Source: Locusta migratoria (Eukaryota; Arthropoda; Insecta; Orthoptera; Acrididae). Taken from it: a DNA stretch of 64,000 nt. The notes beneath the pieces are model-generated. The model did not search any database and was not told the origin of the DNA. It saw nothing but the letters and a program-made list of their open reading frames with translations. A program made the translations under genes and the position numbers. Numbering within the stretch: the stretch's first letter is position 1; the number at the start of each line of letters is the position of its first letter. The stretch covers positions 758,589,301-758,653,300 of the forward strand of contig CM048755.1 in assembly GCA_026315105.1 (NCBI GenBank), in the 5' to 3' direction. Shown in pieces: positions 23,241 through 35,200 of this stretch.

Positions 23241-24737
23241 ATTTAAAATACCGAAACAATTTAACAAGTCAGACAGATTTAACATTCGGCCTAAACGAAT
23301 AAGCCGTACTCTAGGGCTGCCCGATCTCAGAGCATTATCTTGTGCCCAAATAAGTAAGAAAAGTTTTTGTTGTCGAAAGCAGTAGAATTACTGCTACGAT
23401 TTTTCAATATGTTACAGCCCTGTCTTAAGTGTAGACCTATATTTGTTCATATACTCCCACCAAGCACCATTCTGGCTCTTGGCAGTTAAAAATTGCTTCA
23501 ATTATTTCTCAAATTTCTTCTGTACATGCAGCATCAAAATAACCAGTTTTGGTAAATGATTTCTCCTTAAGAAGTCATACCTTCAAAAATGTCTAACTGA
23601 ATATAGATTATGTTTTATAATAAGTAAGATAAATCAGTAGATTAAATAATTGTGAACTTTGATATGAAAAAAATGAGTGCCCACTATTTTTCAAACATGA
23701 TTTGAAATCTAGTAACCTTGAATTAATCCTCAAATGTAGCATCAGTATGTGGTCAAGTATCCTGTAAAAGACATTCATTAGCAAAATTATATTACTGTTT
23801 GTAGAATGTAGTTTATAAGAGGCATTTCTAGTAATTTCCAAATAGAAGCAGTTGATCTTGTCTAATATAATAGAACCAACCAAGAAAGGCTGGATATGGT
23901 CAGCTTTTAAGATTATTCAGTCGTGCAAAAGATAAAGGAAAACTTAAGTCTCCAGAATTTTGAGATAAACCCTTTCATAATCACTTCAAATTCTTATTCT
24001 TCGAATTTGTTCCCCGTTTCTCTGATATTATTTGTGACGTATGGTGATGTCCTTCAGTCTTTCAGCTCAGTAATGCAGACTGTGCTGTAGAGCTGACAGT
24101 GGTTCAATGAGAGTCAGATCTGCACTGCAACATTGAAAGTAATGACAAGGAAGCAGCTTATGCAAGAATAGTTTTCACACACATGAAGTGCTACACACAA
24201 TCAAAATATTTGTAGATGGAGTTGGAAACTATACTTAAAAAACACGCAGACTTCTGTTAATGAAAAAGAGCAGAAAGCAATAAGTTGTGGCCAAATAAAG
24301 ACACAAATGGCATGAAACTCCTCAGAATGTTTGATGTGATAAGATTTGTGACAAAACAAAATGTGGCTTTATGTAGCCACATGGAAAAATGACCAGCACC
24401 AATGAAGGAAACTTTTTAGAACTGGTACAACTACTGTTAAAGACCTCTCTTCCCCTATCCAAGAACATTTATTAAGAATAAAAATAGTTTAACAGCATGT
24501 AGATGTAGAAAACACAAATTTCTGTGTGTTTTTTGCAACACCTAAGATGTATAAATTGTCACTGATGAATGCACATTTAGTTACCGATGGAAATTCTCTA
24601 CTAAGATGCTAAAATTATCTTCGAAAGCGGCAGAACCACATGGGGCAGATCGAGCAGTAAAGAGAAGTGAACAGATTAATACTGGGTGGAGGACAGGGAT
24701 TAGGCCCCTCCCCTGCATTCCTGCGTGAGAAATATAT
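23241..24737. other. AT-rich intronic sequence, nothing recognised
   Basis: Only short stop-limited frames. No motif or repeat was identified by eye. Confidence 0.4.
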
Positions 24738-25485
24738 ATGGGGAGCTTGAAAATTTATCTCAATTCAACATAATAACAGCTTTTAATTACTTGCAAAATG
24801 TGTAAGAACCTTCATTCCAGAAAGTACTTGAGTAATACTTTACACTGTAAAACATATAAATAAACTAGAAATAGGTGCAGTAAACACCCATTCTCCACAC
24901 AGCATTATTTGGTTCTCTCTGCACTTTGGTTTGCTATTGGCATGGCTCGGTACTTATCATACAGTATCTCCGACATCCACATCACCCATCATCTCCCCAT
25001 AGCCTACATTGTGAGTAACCTTTCCTTTCTGTGTCCTGTTTCCTTATAGTACCTGATAAAGGAATACAATTTCAAAAGCAAGTGTCTTATTTTCATCTAT
25101 ATTTGTAATTTTTTCCATGACTATTGACAGTACAGAACTAAGGAATGTAAATTTAAGTAGGAATTTTATTTTTAATGTTTTTTTAAATATGAGTATTACA
25201 GATTCTTTGCTTTCCTAATCTTTTTATGCATCGTACAGATAGTATAAGGTAAGTTAGTGCATCTATGACTTTATAGACTTCATGCTAATTTTCAATATGT
25301 TTCAAGTGTTTTACTGCACCTACTTCTAGTTAATTTTGAGTATGTTATATTTTTTACTGTGTAAATTCTTACTTGCCTATAATAAGTATACTTTCTATAA
25401 AGAAGAATGAAGGTACTTACAGATTTTTTTCAGGAAATTAAAAGCTGTGTTTATTATGTTGAATTCAGATATGTTTTCAAGCTCC
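24738..25485. repeat. Large inverted repeat (IR4), possible decayed Penelope-type element
   Basis: 24738-24889 is an imperfect reverse complement of 25306-25485. Paired blocks include GAGCTTGAAAA with TTTTCAAGCTC, the CAACATAATAA block, CTTTTAATT with AATTAAAAG, and AGGTGCAGTAAA with TTTACTGCACCT. The 416-bp spacer holds a CCTGATAAAGGAAT...TTCAAAAGC...GTGTC string (25050-25085) that faintly recalls the hammerhead-like motif of the other arms. No protein is left. Confidence 0.6.
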
Positions 25486-26249
25486 ACTTATCTATTTCAT
25501 TGCACTATGAAGACCCTTCCTACTTCTGAGTAAGTCAGTCCTGTTGAAATCAGATCACTTTTTCATTCTCGGATCAAAAGTGTGTAAAAAGGAATATATT
25601 TTCAAGGAGTCTTCACCGAGATCAAATCAATTATGTAATTCCTAATCAGAGGAATAAGAAGTTTCCAGAATTTTGTTTGTGAAATAAATGATGAAAAGAT
25701 GTACTTGGCACATCTTTGTGTCCACCTCAAAGGTAATGATTTCTGTAAGATAGCCTTGTTACTTTTTGCACATATTAACATACGGACATCAATGCAACCA
25801 TTCCTAAAAGCACTTCATTGCAGAATTTGATGACACCAAGACTTTGGAATAATAGTTGAAATTGTTTTCAAAAGTGCCTGCGTGTGATGTGGTCAAGGAG
25901 AGCAACCAATTGCATCCAATATCACTGAAGGGTCTCAACGACTGTAAAATTTTATCTATAAAGCAAAAGGAGGTTACAAGTAACCAATGTTATGTACAGT
26001 ACTCTAAATATTCTGAAATTTTATGTCAGTAGCACCTGTTTGATGGTATTGTCCTCTGAATGGATACCTAGGACACCAGAGGTGAATGAATCTAGTACAT
26101 AGTGACTGTCTTGTGTGTCATATTGTGAGTGTGGCATACAGAAGTTTCGGTTGATTCTGGAAACATGTTTTGATAGATAAGAGGTAATATGACAACTCAC
26201 AAAAAACAATAAATGTGGGTTACAAAGTATTTAACTCTGTACAAGACAC
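25486..26249. other. AT-rich intronic sequence, nothing recognised
   Basis: Short open frames only; no motif. Confidence 0.4.
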
Positions 26250-28154
26250 TACAGACAAAAGTCAAAATCTTTGAAAAGGATTTGTTCAGCAACAAAGAGG
26301 CAGACTCCACCAGATACCATGTCAGAGTCCATACTGTTTTTGTAATAACCAGGGTAGCCATGAAGTGCTGAGGTCCACAAGACAGGAAACCAATTTTCCT
26401 GTTGAGCTAGACAAGTGGCAGGGAACTGGCATAGCAGTTTTTGTAACTCTGCTAGGTCGAGGAACAAACTGTCACCATTCCACTGAAGGATGGGTGGGCT
26501 GGTAAGACATGAAAGGACCCAAGAGGCAATTTATTTTCCATCCATACTTGCCACCACTGGTCGGGAGGTGGCAAGTTTGATCTCCATCAAATCCGAGGTT
26601 GGGGGCGTGTTCTAGGTCCCGAGTGGACACCAGATGCACCGTGAAGCGAGGCGGACCCGGAAGCCCGACACTCAGCCAGTGGCACTTTCAGCCACTGGCT
26701 GGTGTCGATAGAGGTGGAAACCGTGGAAGGGAGGGATCCGAGGGTTGTCCCCAATGGAAGTTTGTTGCTCTCTAAGGTGATGGTGTGGGAACAAGAGATG
26801 GGAAACCCCCAACCATCAAGAGGGCAGGTAATGGTTTGTGGCACTGAGGGCCCTTAGTAAATGGTGTAATTGAGTGCGGCAAAAGCACAGGTTTTTTTTA
26901 GAAGCACAGGATTAAGTTGCTCATACTTGCATTCAGCATCAGCGTGTGTTAGACAGTCGAGGGTCTTAAACTCCATTATCCTTCTCTCCTTACATAGTAC
27001 GGTGCAGTTCGGTGAGCGAGGAGGATAGTGTTGGCCACAGTTAACACATACTGTATGGTGGGGGGGAGGGGGTATGTGCAAGGGGCATCCATTTGGGATG
27101 GACGCCCAAAATCCTTGCATGTGGGGCTGGAAATGCAGCGTAACTACATGTGTCCAAACTTCTAGCACTGGAAACATTGTATATGTGAGGGACATATGGC
27201 TTTATGTTGCAATGGCAGACCATCACCTTGACCTTTTCTGGTAATTATCACCTTTGAAGGCCAAGATGAAGGCACCAGTGGGGACTTTTGTCTTTACGTC
27301 CTCTATGAACACGATGGATGAAGTGGACAGCCCATCGCTTGAGGTTGACATGTAGCTCCTGATCAGACTGCAAGAGAAGATCCCATGAAAGATGATACCC
27401 TGTACATGTTCAGTTGTATTGTGCCTGTCTCCATAACTCCTTACATCACCCAACTAATCACAGGCTAGTAAGGCTCGTGACTGGGCATGTTTTGATAAGG
27501 ACTGAACCACTCTGTACCTTTGATAGTGCCACGACTTCTCCATATTTATCTTCCAAATTGTCAACATATTACAAGAGTTTAGTGGAAGCAAAGGGCTCCC
27601 CATCAGTCCTCGTGCAAACGGGATACTGGGGTGAATATGGTTCTCCACACTCTGCAGCCCTTGATTCTTCCCGTGGTGTGGCACGGGAAGGAAATGACTT
27701 TGGGGCCATACTGCATGGCATTTTACTGAAATTTTCTCTGCTTAGAGATGGCAGTAGTACATGCACTAACATTTTTATTTGCTCATTTCATCTTGGTCCC
27801 ACAGGCAGCTAGGGAAGTGGGAGTCCAACCAGGCAGAGGGCCACTTGCCTGGGAAAGCTTGATACATCTGAAGTGTTGGAGGTTCCACAGAGGTTGCCCA
27901 CTACTGACTGTTCAACCCCCAACAACCATGCATCTCCTCGACATACAGCACACCTTGAGGTGTTTTTTTTTTAAAATAGAAGTTGGTACTGTTCTCACAA
28001 CTCTGGCAATTAAGCCAAGATCCCTGGCCTCTGTAACAAACAATATTTGAATGTCCTGCCATACAGTGGAGGACTGTTGGCGTTTGTCCCCAGCTCAGGA
28101 AGCCCAGATTCGCTTAGCCCGTACTCAGCAAACTAATGCTGAGCCCCTTGAGGG
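26250..28154 (-). mobile_element. Lin-B LINE copy B3: leader, ORF1 and start of endonuclease
   Basis: The leader (about 27790-28154) matches those of B1 and B2 and ends with the CTGAGCCCCTTGAGGG variant. ORF1 follows in several frames: N-terminal region 27223-27700, then C-rich knuckles at about 27000-27190 (CVNCGQHYPPRSPNC). The endonuclease start lies at about 26249-26500 (LQWNGDSLFLDLAELQKLL). The copy stops at about 26250, so RT and the 3' end are missing, as in B1 and B2. Confidence 0.65.
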
Positions 28155-28245
28155 AAATATAATCCCTCACAGTCCCAAATTCTGTAACCAACAGTAGAGA
28201 GGGAGGTACATAAGAAGATCAAATTACCAATATTCATTGATTACC

Positions 28246-28995
28246 TTTTATAATCTGTCTTATGCTTACCAACTAAGATTTATTTTACACCAAGTGTTTT
28301 GTGTTTTAAAATAAAAACATTTTCTATCATCTGTAAATGATAAAGTTTTGTACAGTTTGTTTAGTATATGTAGATTAAAAACAGTTTTTAAAAAACCTTG
28401 TGCACGTTAAGCCTACATGTTTTTAAATTGTTATTTAGTCTACTCATGGTGTTGTCTTTTTTTACATCTCACTGCTGTTTCTCCATCTTGTTGCTGGAGT
28501 TGGTTTGTTCATGGCGTGTGTTTTTCGGTTGTGTTGTTTCTTCTGTTTCATTTGTTATCACTCCACTTCACTTATTTGAACTGAATACAGTTTACAGATC
28601 ACCTGTTTCAAGAGCAATGCCTTTTGATTTGTTGACAACTTCACTCCAGTGTGGTTATGAAATGAAAGAAACGACACAAACAGACAAAAAGTGCCGTACA
28701 CAACTGAAAAAACACATGCCATGAACAAACCATCTCCATCCAACAAGATGGAGAAACAGCAGTGAGATGTAAAGAAGAGACAATACAGTGAATAGACTGA
28801 ATATCAATTTAAAAACCTATAGGCCAAACGGGCCTCAAGTTTTTTATTTAACAGTTTTTAATCAATGTAACAAAAAACGGTACAAACCTTTTTATCAGTT
28901 ACAGACCACAGAAGATGCTTTTAAAATAAAAAAGTGAAACGTGTCTGATGTAAAATAAATCTCTTAATAGCAGTCAGTGTAAGACGGATTACCTG
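28246..28995. mobile_element. Near-palindromic Penelope-type arm pair (PLE3), no protein
   Basis: 28246-28550 is the imperfect reverse complement of about 28655-28995. Shared blocks include the TTACATCTCACTGCTGTTTC/GAAACAGCAGTGAGATGTAA pair and the CTCCATC/GATGGAG pair. The central spacer is only about 100 bp, so one strand can fold into a hairpin hundreds of bp long. The right arm has a hammerhead-like motif at 28909-28945, and the left arm has a more decayed counterpart near 28300-28340. Confidence 0.65.
28909..28945 (+). ncRNA. Hammerhead-like motif in PLE3 right arm
   Basis: CAGAAGA, one extra T, stem II GCTTTT/AAAAGT (6 bp, one G.U) around loop AAAATAA, GAAA (28936-28939), then CGTGTC. 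The layout equals that of PLE2 with a completely different stem II sequence. Confidence 0.4.
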
Positions 28996-29562
28996 TTATC
29001 CATTTTAACAGCTGCTGTGGAAGATGGCCACACAACCAAATATAGTACCAATACTCATAACCAATTGTTTCACTCAATTATAATACAAATTTGAGCTTTG
29101 TGGCAGACTCTGGCATTTGTGTCTACAAATTCAATCCACTGGTAGAAACTATGAAAAGGAAGGCAACACCCAATACATAGCCAGACATGCACATGCCACA
29201 AAAAGTAGGTTTGTGCTTTTGTGAAGTAGTATTCATCATATTCTTTCTACATATGATACACATGTTTTAATGTCTTCATTTTTTCCATGTATCTGGAGGG
29301 GGGGATGGATGATCAGTGACAATGTGCAATTTTAGTTAACAATTTGAACACACATTTACCAACTCGTTCAGAACTATCAGTACTATTCTTTGAAACACAA
29401 GAAAACTAATAAAATAGTAAGTAACTGATTAGAATCCCATGAATACACAATCTCCCCCATTGAAGGGAAAATATTGCCATAAACAGAACTGTATGCATAT
29501 GCAAAGTAAATGAAAGTATCACAGGCACAGAAAGTTTGTTAACATATGAAATGATTGCTTAC
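28996..29562. other. NSF intron, nothing recognised
   Basis: Sequence downstream of the Walker B exon in NSF orientation. The next NSF exon is not seen in the remaining 29.5 kb to the left edge. Confidence 0.5.
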
Positions 29563-29787
29563 CTCTAAGCGACCAGGTCGAAGAAGTGCCTCATCTATCA
29601 TATCACGTCGATTTGTCATTCCAATGACTAATATGTTGTTTAGCTGTTCAACACCATCAATTTTAGCCAGCAGTTGATTTACAACAGTGTCATGCACACC
29701 CGTGTTTCCCGCAACAGATCCACGGGATTTGCAAATAGCATCAATTTCATCAAAAATAATGATGTGAAGACCACTGTTTGGACCTAA
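29563..29787 (-). CDS. Nsf: NSF (vesicle-fusing ATPase) exon, D1 domain Walker B and sensor region
   Basis: 75 codons, 225 bp. NSF is the cytosolic hexameric AAA+ ATPase that, with alpha-SNAP, takes apart SNARE complexes after membrane fusion; D1 supplies most of that work. This exon holds Walker B IIIFDEIDAICK, the substrate-facing loop region SRGSVAGNTGVHDTVVNQLL, the sensor-1 segment ILVIGMTNR and the arginine-finger neighbourhood ALLRPGRLE. These match NSF specifically rather than p97 or proteasomal ATPases. The acceptor is TTTCAG before codon TTA (phase 0), and the donor is GAG followed by GTAAGC at 29562-29561 (phase 0). It joins in frame to the 56337-56536 exon: EEEKR continues into LGPNSGLHIII. 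The exon is intact. Confidence 0.97.
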
Positions 29788-30405
29788 CTGAAATAATACA
29801 CACATACAAAATATATATTAACATCAATACTAAAATATTTTATAAAATATCAACTGTTGATATATACAATACGCGGCCAATTTTATCTAGTCAAATCTGA
29901 ATACCGAATCTTAAAAGATGTGCCGAATTCATATCCCAAATAGAATCTTCCAAATATCTAACCCAAATAGTGTGTCAACACAAATACATGTATTTAAAAA
30001 GAATTACTGCTATATCATAGCCATTGATGATAAATCATACTGAGATGGATCCCAAATGACAATATTACAGTAAATTAGAGAAATTAAAATTTCATTTAGA
30101 TTTTTATTTTAAATCATAAGGATTTTTGAATACCCCTCTGCCCATACAAGAAATCTGCATCAAACATTGATATATATGTCGTTTAGATGCTCTAAAAGAT
30201 ACTTTTTTCACTCTACTACAAACTTTCATTCCGATGAAATAAAAAATAATTGTATAAAGAAGTACTAAAAAAGGATCACATATTTTTTCTGTTTTTGAAA
30301 GGAGAAGAGTCAAAAACAAAAGCTGAAAAGATGACTAGATATTTTGGAAGTAATAAATAGATTTTAAAAACTAGGATGTGTGAATTTTAAATAATTTTAT
30401 AGCAA

Positions 30406-30646
30406 CCAAAACCGGGCACCCCCACGAGTGACCAAAACCGGGCACCCCCACGAGTGACCAAAACCGGGCACCCCCACGAGTGACCAAAACCGGGCACCCC
30501 CACGAGTGACCAAAACCGGGCACCCCCACGAGTGACCAAAACCGGGCACCCCCACGAGTGACCAAAACCGGGCACCCCCACGAGTGACCAAAACCGGGCA
30601 CCCCCACGAGTGACCAAAACCGGGCACCCCCACGAGTGACCAAAAC
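30406..30646. repeat. 26-bp minisatellite, nine perfect units plus a partial
   Basis: The unit, given in two parts, is CCAAAACCGGGC then ACCCCCACGAGTGA. Nine units occupy 30406-30639 with no variation. Because 26 is not a multiple of three, each minus-strand frame passes through all three phases. All three are free of stops, giving three overlapping open frames with a 26-residue period (words such as GVPGFGHSWGCP). I read this as a non-coding array. Confidence 0.97.
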
Positions 30647-31446
30647 AGGACATTCAGACACAGAAATCTGTATTTATTTGATGTTTGTGTACTTGTTATT
30701 GCCACTAAGACATTGCAGTACTGTGGAAAGTACTTAACATGCAGTTTGCTCATGTGGAGGGTTAATCAAACATTTAAGATCACATAACTTGTCTGCACAG
30801 AATTTATATTCGTAGGTGATTTAAAAATCAGTACTAGAAGTCAGTTGCCGTTCATTTCTTACTATTCCTGTTCAGCATAAGAATACAAATGTAAACATGA
30901 ATGTGATACGATTTTCTCCCACGTTCGCCATTGTCTTTCGGGTTTGTTGGGGGGGGGGATGGAATTTAAATACGGTAACAGCTAACACAGAAGATTACAT
31001 GGCATAATACTTCTATTTTGATTATTCTTATGGCAAAAAGTGTGGAATTTATGAATCATAATTCATAGGAACAATCCCTTGTCCCCAATAGAAAAATACG
31101 TTAAGTTGTAGCACAAAGGCAGTGGTTGTAGAGTCAGGCATATTGACGCAACACAGGTTTGCCAGTTGGCTTTACATAGTAACTTTTAGTTAAGACTTCA
31201 AATGTAAACACTTGTTACAACAGTAAACACACACTAAATAAGAAAGGAAATAACTAAAACTAAATGTGAAAATATAAAACTATTTTATTAGATTTATAAT
31301 GCAAATCTTACAAAATGTTTACAATAGCCATTAGATACCGGTAGAGTAATTCTAAATCACTATCACTCGATTCCTTGTTATTCAGTTTCTTCATACTGCA
31401 GAGCATCATTCCTTGTATAATCTAGTGGCTTTGATACTGAACATTT
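30647..31446. other. NSF intron, nothing recognised
   Basis: AT-rich, with a short G run near 30950. No motif. Confidence 0.4.
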
Positions 31447-31689
31447 TTAAATGCCTGTTACAGTCCGATTTGGAAACCACTTCCCTTTATCATTATTTAC
31501 ACGACCTCTTGGTGTCAGTTGTCTGTCACTTTCGAAAGGCAGTCTGTGTTTCAGCTCTACCTTAAACGATGTATTAAAACAGACATCAAGTGGTTGCCGA
31601 ATTGACATCATCCCACCTGGATGGCGCACAATTAAAAATTTTTTTTCAACATAATGAATAACTTTCTTTTTTAAATCATAGTGCTTCAT
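31330..31689 (-). pseudogene. Pogo/Tigger-type DDE transposase C-terminal fragment
   Basis: About 80 open residues (31447-31689) include VRHPGGMMSIRQPLDVCFN followed by FKVELKHRLPFE. This matches the PPG.T..LQPLDV..N..FK block near the end of the DDE catalytic domain in Tc1/mariner-superfamily pogo and Tigger transposases. The first two catalytic acids and the DNA-binding domain are not visible. Stops follow downstream to about 31330. No terminal inverted repeats were identified around it. Confidence 0.6.
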
Positions 31690-32150
31690 TACAGTTCACA
31701 AACCCCAGCACTTCACAAAATTCAATGAAATAATATGTGAAATCTGAATGAGGCAAATCATTCAAGATCCTAAAGCTTTATGTATTGTTGGTATTTACGT
31801 AAAGAAATTTATTTTTGTTGGCTACCAATAATTGAAAGGCTGCTACATTTGAAGTTGAGCAATACTACAGTTATATTTCCTTTGTCGGATGGTTTATTAA
31901 AATTTAATTGTCGCAAATAAAAAGGATATTAGACTTGTAAAAAATTATGAAAATTAAGGGAGACAAGTGCAAAAGTTTTTGCGCCAGTATCTATACTTGT
32001 GCCTGCAAAGTTAGCCTGTGAGCACTGCTTATATTATATGGGAAACGTTACTTGTGGCGGCTCCGAATGCCATTTTTCAGAACTTAGTTTGCTTTGTACT
32101 CTAAACTGCAGGCGGTTTTTTTTTTTTTTTTTGACACCAAAAACTTTATT
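31690..32150. other. NSF intron, nothing recognised
   Basis: Possibly more of the decayed transposon on the minus strand, but no motif supports it. A T run at about 32115-32132 precedes the A2 3' end. Confidence 0.35.
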
Positions 32151-32164
32151 TTTTTGTGGTTTTA

Positions 32165-32195
32165 GGGCGCACAACTGCTGAGGTCATTAGCGCCC
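32165..32195 (-). promoter_or_regulatory. Lin-A A2 3' terminal hairpin
   Basis: In element sense, GGGCGC pairs perfectly with GCGCCC around a 19-nt loop beginning TAATGACC. It lies 8-10 nt before the terminal CCACAAAA tail. It is probably the RNA element recognised by the RT at initiation (inference from known LINE 3' hairpins). Confidence 0.6.
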
Positions 32196-32244
32196 GAATC
32201 AAAACTGGGATATACCCAAGGATAATAAGACTATATTAAAACAG

Positions 32245-35200
32245 CTAAAAACATAGAATAAAAAAACAACAAAGGGGCACACCGACAGCGGGTGGCCACA
32301 GGAACATAACGGTGCAGGGGTCACCATTGAGCAAGTGACGGTGGCTGAACTGGCAATGTCCTATCCGCAACCGGGCCAAGATCTCTTCTCGACGCGAGCC
32401 GCATGATGAGGTCATCCAAGCCACCGGTAGTAGTTTAATGGTTTGAAGCTTATTATTTGTAAGTGAAGACCACACATTAAGCCAAGACGATATAAGGCGC
32501 CGCGAAAGGCCCCTTGAATGTGATGCGATGGGACACAGTATGTAGCTGTCCGACATAAGAGTTGCAGCCTTGGCAGCGGCATCAGCAGCCTCGTTACCAG
32601 GCACGCCTGCGTGGCCCATCAGAATCTAATAACTGAAGGGAGCGGTTGATTCAGTGCATAACAGGATGGGCCGAAAAGGGGTCGCTCAGACTCTTGATGG
32701 CGCTGAGGGAGTCAGAGCAGATGATATAGGAAGGAGAACGGTGTCGGCGGATAAATAGTACAGCCTGATAGAGGGCAAAAAGCTCAGCTGTGAAATTCGA
32801 GCAGTGGGCATTAAGCCTGTACTGAAAACTCATACCCGACAACAAACGCACACCCGACACCTTCATTGGTCTGAGCCATCCATATATATGAAAACGGAAT
32901 TTTCGAGCTGTGCACGAAGTTCAAGAAACCGCAAGCAGTATAAAGCATCCAAACTACTCTCCATCGGGAGTGAGGTGAGTTCGGGGTGAATGCGAACTTG
33001 AGCCTGAAGCCAAGGTGGCACTGGGCTCTCACCTATTTGAAGTGTGGAACAGAGGGTAAAATCAAGCTGCTGAAGCAAGCGACGAAAACGGACTCCAGGA
33101 GGGAGCAGGGCAATCACAGACAGCCCGTATTGGCTATCGAGGGAGTCTCGAAAGAACGATGGATAGTAAGGATGGTGGGGCATTTAAAGTGAACGGCATG
33201 CATACCGACAGGAATATGTTGCGTCGATAGGGTAAAGGTAATTCGGCAGTTTTGGCATAGAGGCTGTCAACAGGGCTTGCGTAAAAAGCTTGGATCCAGC
33301 TTGGACCTGACAGTAGACCGATAGAGGTGAAATAGGACGGTACGATCCACTCCCCATGATGTACCACTAAGAACACGGAGAACGTTGATGGAACTAGTGC
33401 AGCGGGCAGCCAGAGAAGACATCTGGAGACCAGCTGAGTGTCCTATCCAACGTTAGCCCTAAAAATGTCATCATCTCCACGAAGGGGAGAGTGACGGGGT
33501 CGAGATGGAGAGATGGTGGAAGAAACTCTCTGTACCTCCAGATGTTGATACAGACCATTTTCTCATGGGAGAAACGGAAGCCGTTTGCAACACTCCAGGG
33601 ATAGAGACTGTCAAGGCAATGCTGAAGACGATGTTCTCCGAGTGCTGCAATAGATCGTAAAGTCATCCAGAAACAGGGAGCCTGAAACATCAACTGGGAA
33701 GCAATACATAATTGGGTTGATCGCAATGGCGAAAAGTGCCACACTCAAAACAGAGCCCTGTGGCACCCCATTTTCCTGGCGAAAGGTGTCCGACAAAACA
33801 GAGCCCACTCGTACCCTGAACATGCATCTTTCAAAAAAGCACGAATAAAGAGGGGAGACGGCCGTGAAAACCCCACGTATACATGGTGCGGAGAATGCCC
33901 GCCCGCCAACAAGTGTCTTAAGCTTTTTCCAAATCGAAGAAAATGGCCACCGTCTGACGCTTCCCCAAAAAGTTATCCATAACTAAGGTCGACAAGGTAA
34001 CGAGGTGATCAACAGAAGAGCGATGCCTTTGAAACCCTCATTGAACATTAGTGAGAAGACGTCGAAATTTGAGTATCCAAACCAGCCGAGCATTGACCAT
34101 GCGCTCCATTACCTTACACACACAGCTGGTCAGGGAAATGGGGTGATAACTGGAAGGAAAATGTTTGTCATTCCCTGGTTTGGGTATGGTGACAACGATT
34201 GCTTCACTCCAACAAGTGGTGGTGGTGGTGGTGGTGGTGGTAGTGGACATGAGGGACCAAACAACGAGGTCATCAGTCCCTTCAACCCCAAATTGTATAC
34301 GCCACGGAACCCAACGAAAAATAGGTGAAAGCCAAAAGACCATTACACTAGGAAATAAAATCGACTCGCCAACTCCAACAAGTGGGAACTTCATCTTTAG
34401 TCCAGATGCGATTGTAAGTGCGAATAAGAAAGCATTTACCTGCAGGGGAAAGGTTCCTCAGCATCTAAATGTGAATGGCATCGGGCCCCGGACAGAGGAT
34501 CAGGAGACGGCAAGAGCACGTTCTAGCTCTTGCATGGTGAAAGTGGCATTGTAATTTTCACGGTTGTGAGATGTAAAAGAAGGCGTTCGTGCCTCCTCTG
34601 CCTGCTTTTTGGGGAGGAAGGCAGGGTCACAAAGCATTGCAGATATCAACAGGTTCCACAAGAACTTTGTTTGTTATGTTCAGGCCAGCGATTGGGGAAT
34701 GGATCTTAGTGCCGGATAACCGTCGTAGGTTACTCCAGACAACTGACGGAGTAGACCTGTTGAAAGAACTTGTGAAAGAAATCCAGCAACCTTTTTTGCT
34801 TTCTTTAATGACATGATGGCATTTCGCTCATAGCCTTTTGTAATTAATACAATTTTCCAAGGTAGGCTGGCATTGAAACATTCGTAGAGCACGTCGCCGG
34901 GCTCTAATAGTGTCGCTACATGCTGCATTCCACCAGGGAATTGGGGACCCTACGTGGAGATGTTGAGGTTCGGGGTATATAATTTTCGGCAGCGGTGAGG
35001 ATGACGGTCGTGAGATAGTTGACCTGACTGTCACAGCTGGGGAAGTTCTGATCACAGAAAACGGCAATGGAAGAATAGAGCCCCCAGTCGGCTTTGGAGA
35101 TGTTCCAGCTGGTGGAACATGGAGAAGTAGTACGATGTAGTAAAGAAATTATGCAGGGGAAATGGTCGCTCGAGTACCTATCAGACAGAACATACCATTC

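Noticed and set aside
30406..30646. CRISPR array
   Set aside because: Units are 26 bp with no spacers between them; this is a tandem minisatellite in a eukaryotic intron.
31447..31689. Next NSF or unrelated host exon
   Set aside because: The HPGGMMSIRQPLDV block is typical of pogo/Tigger transposases and is followed by stops.
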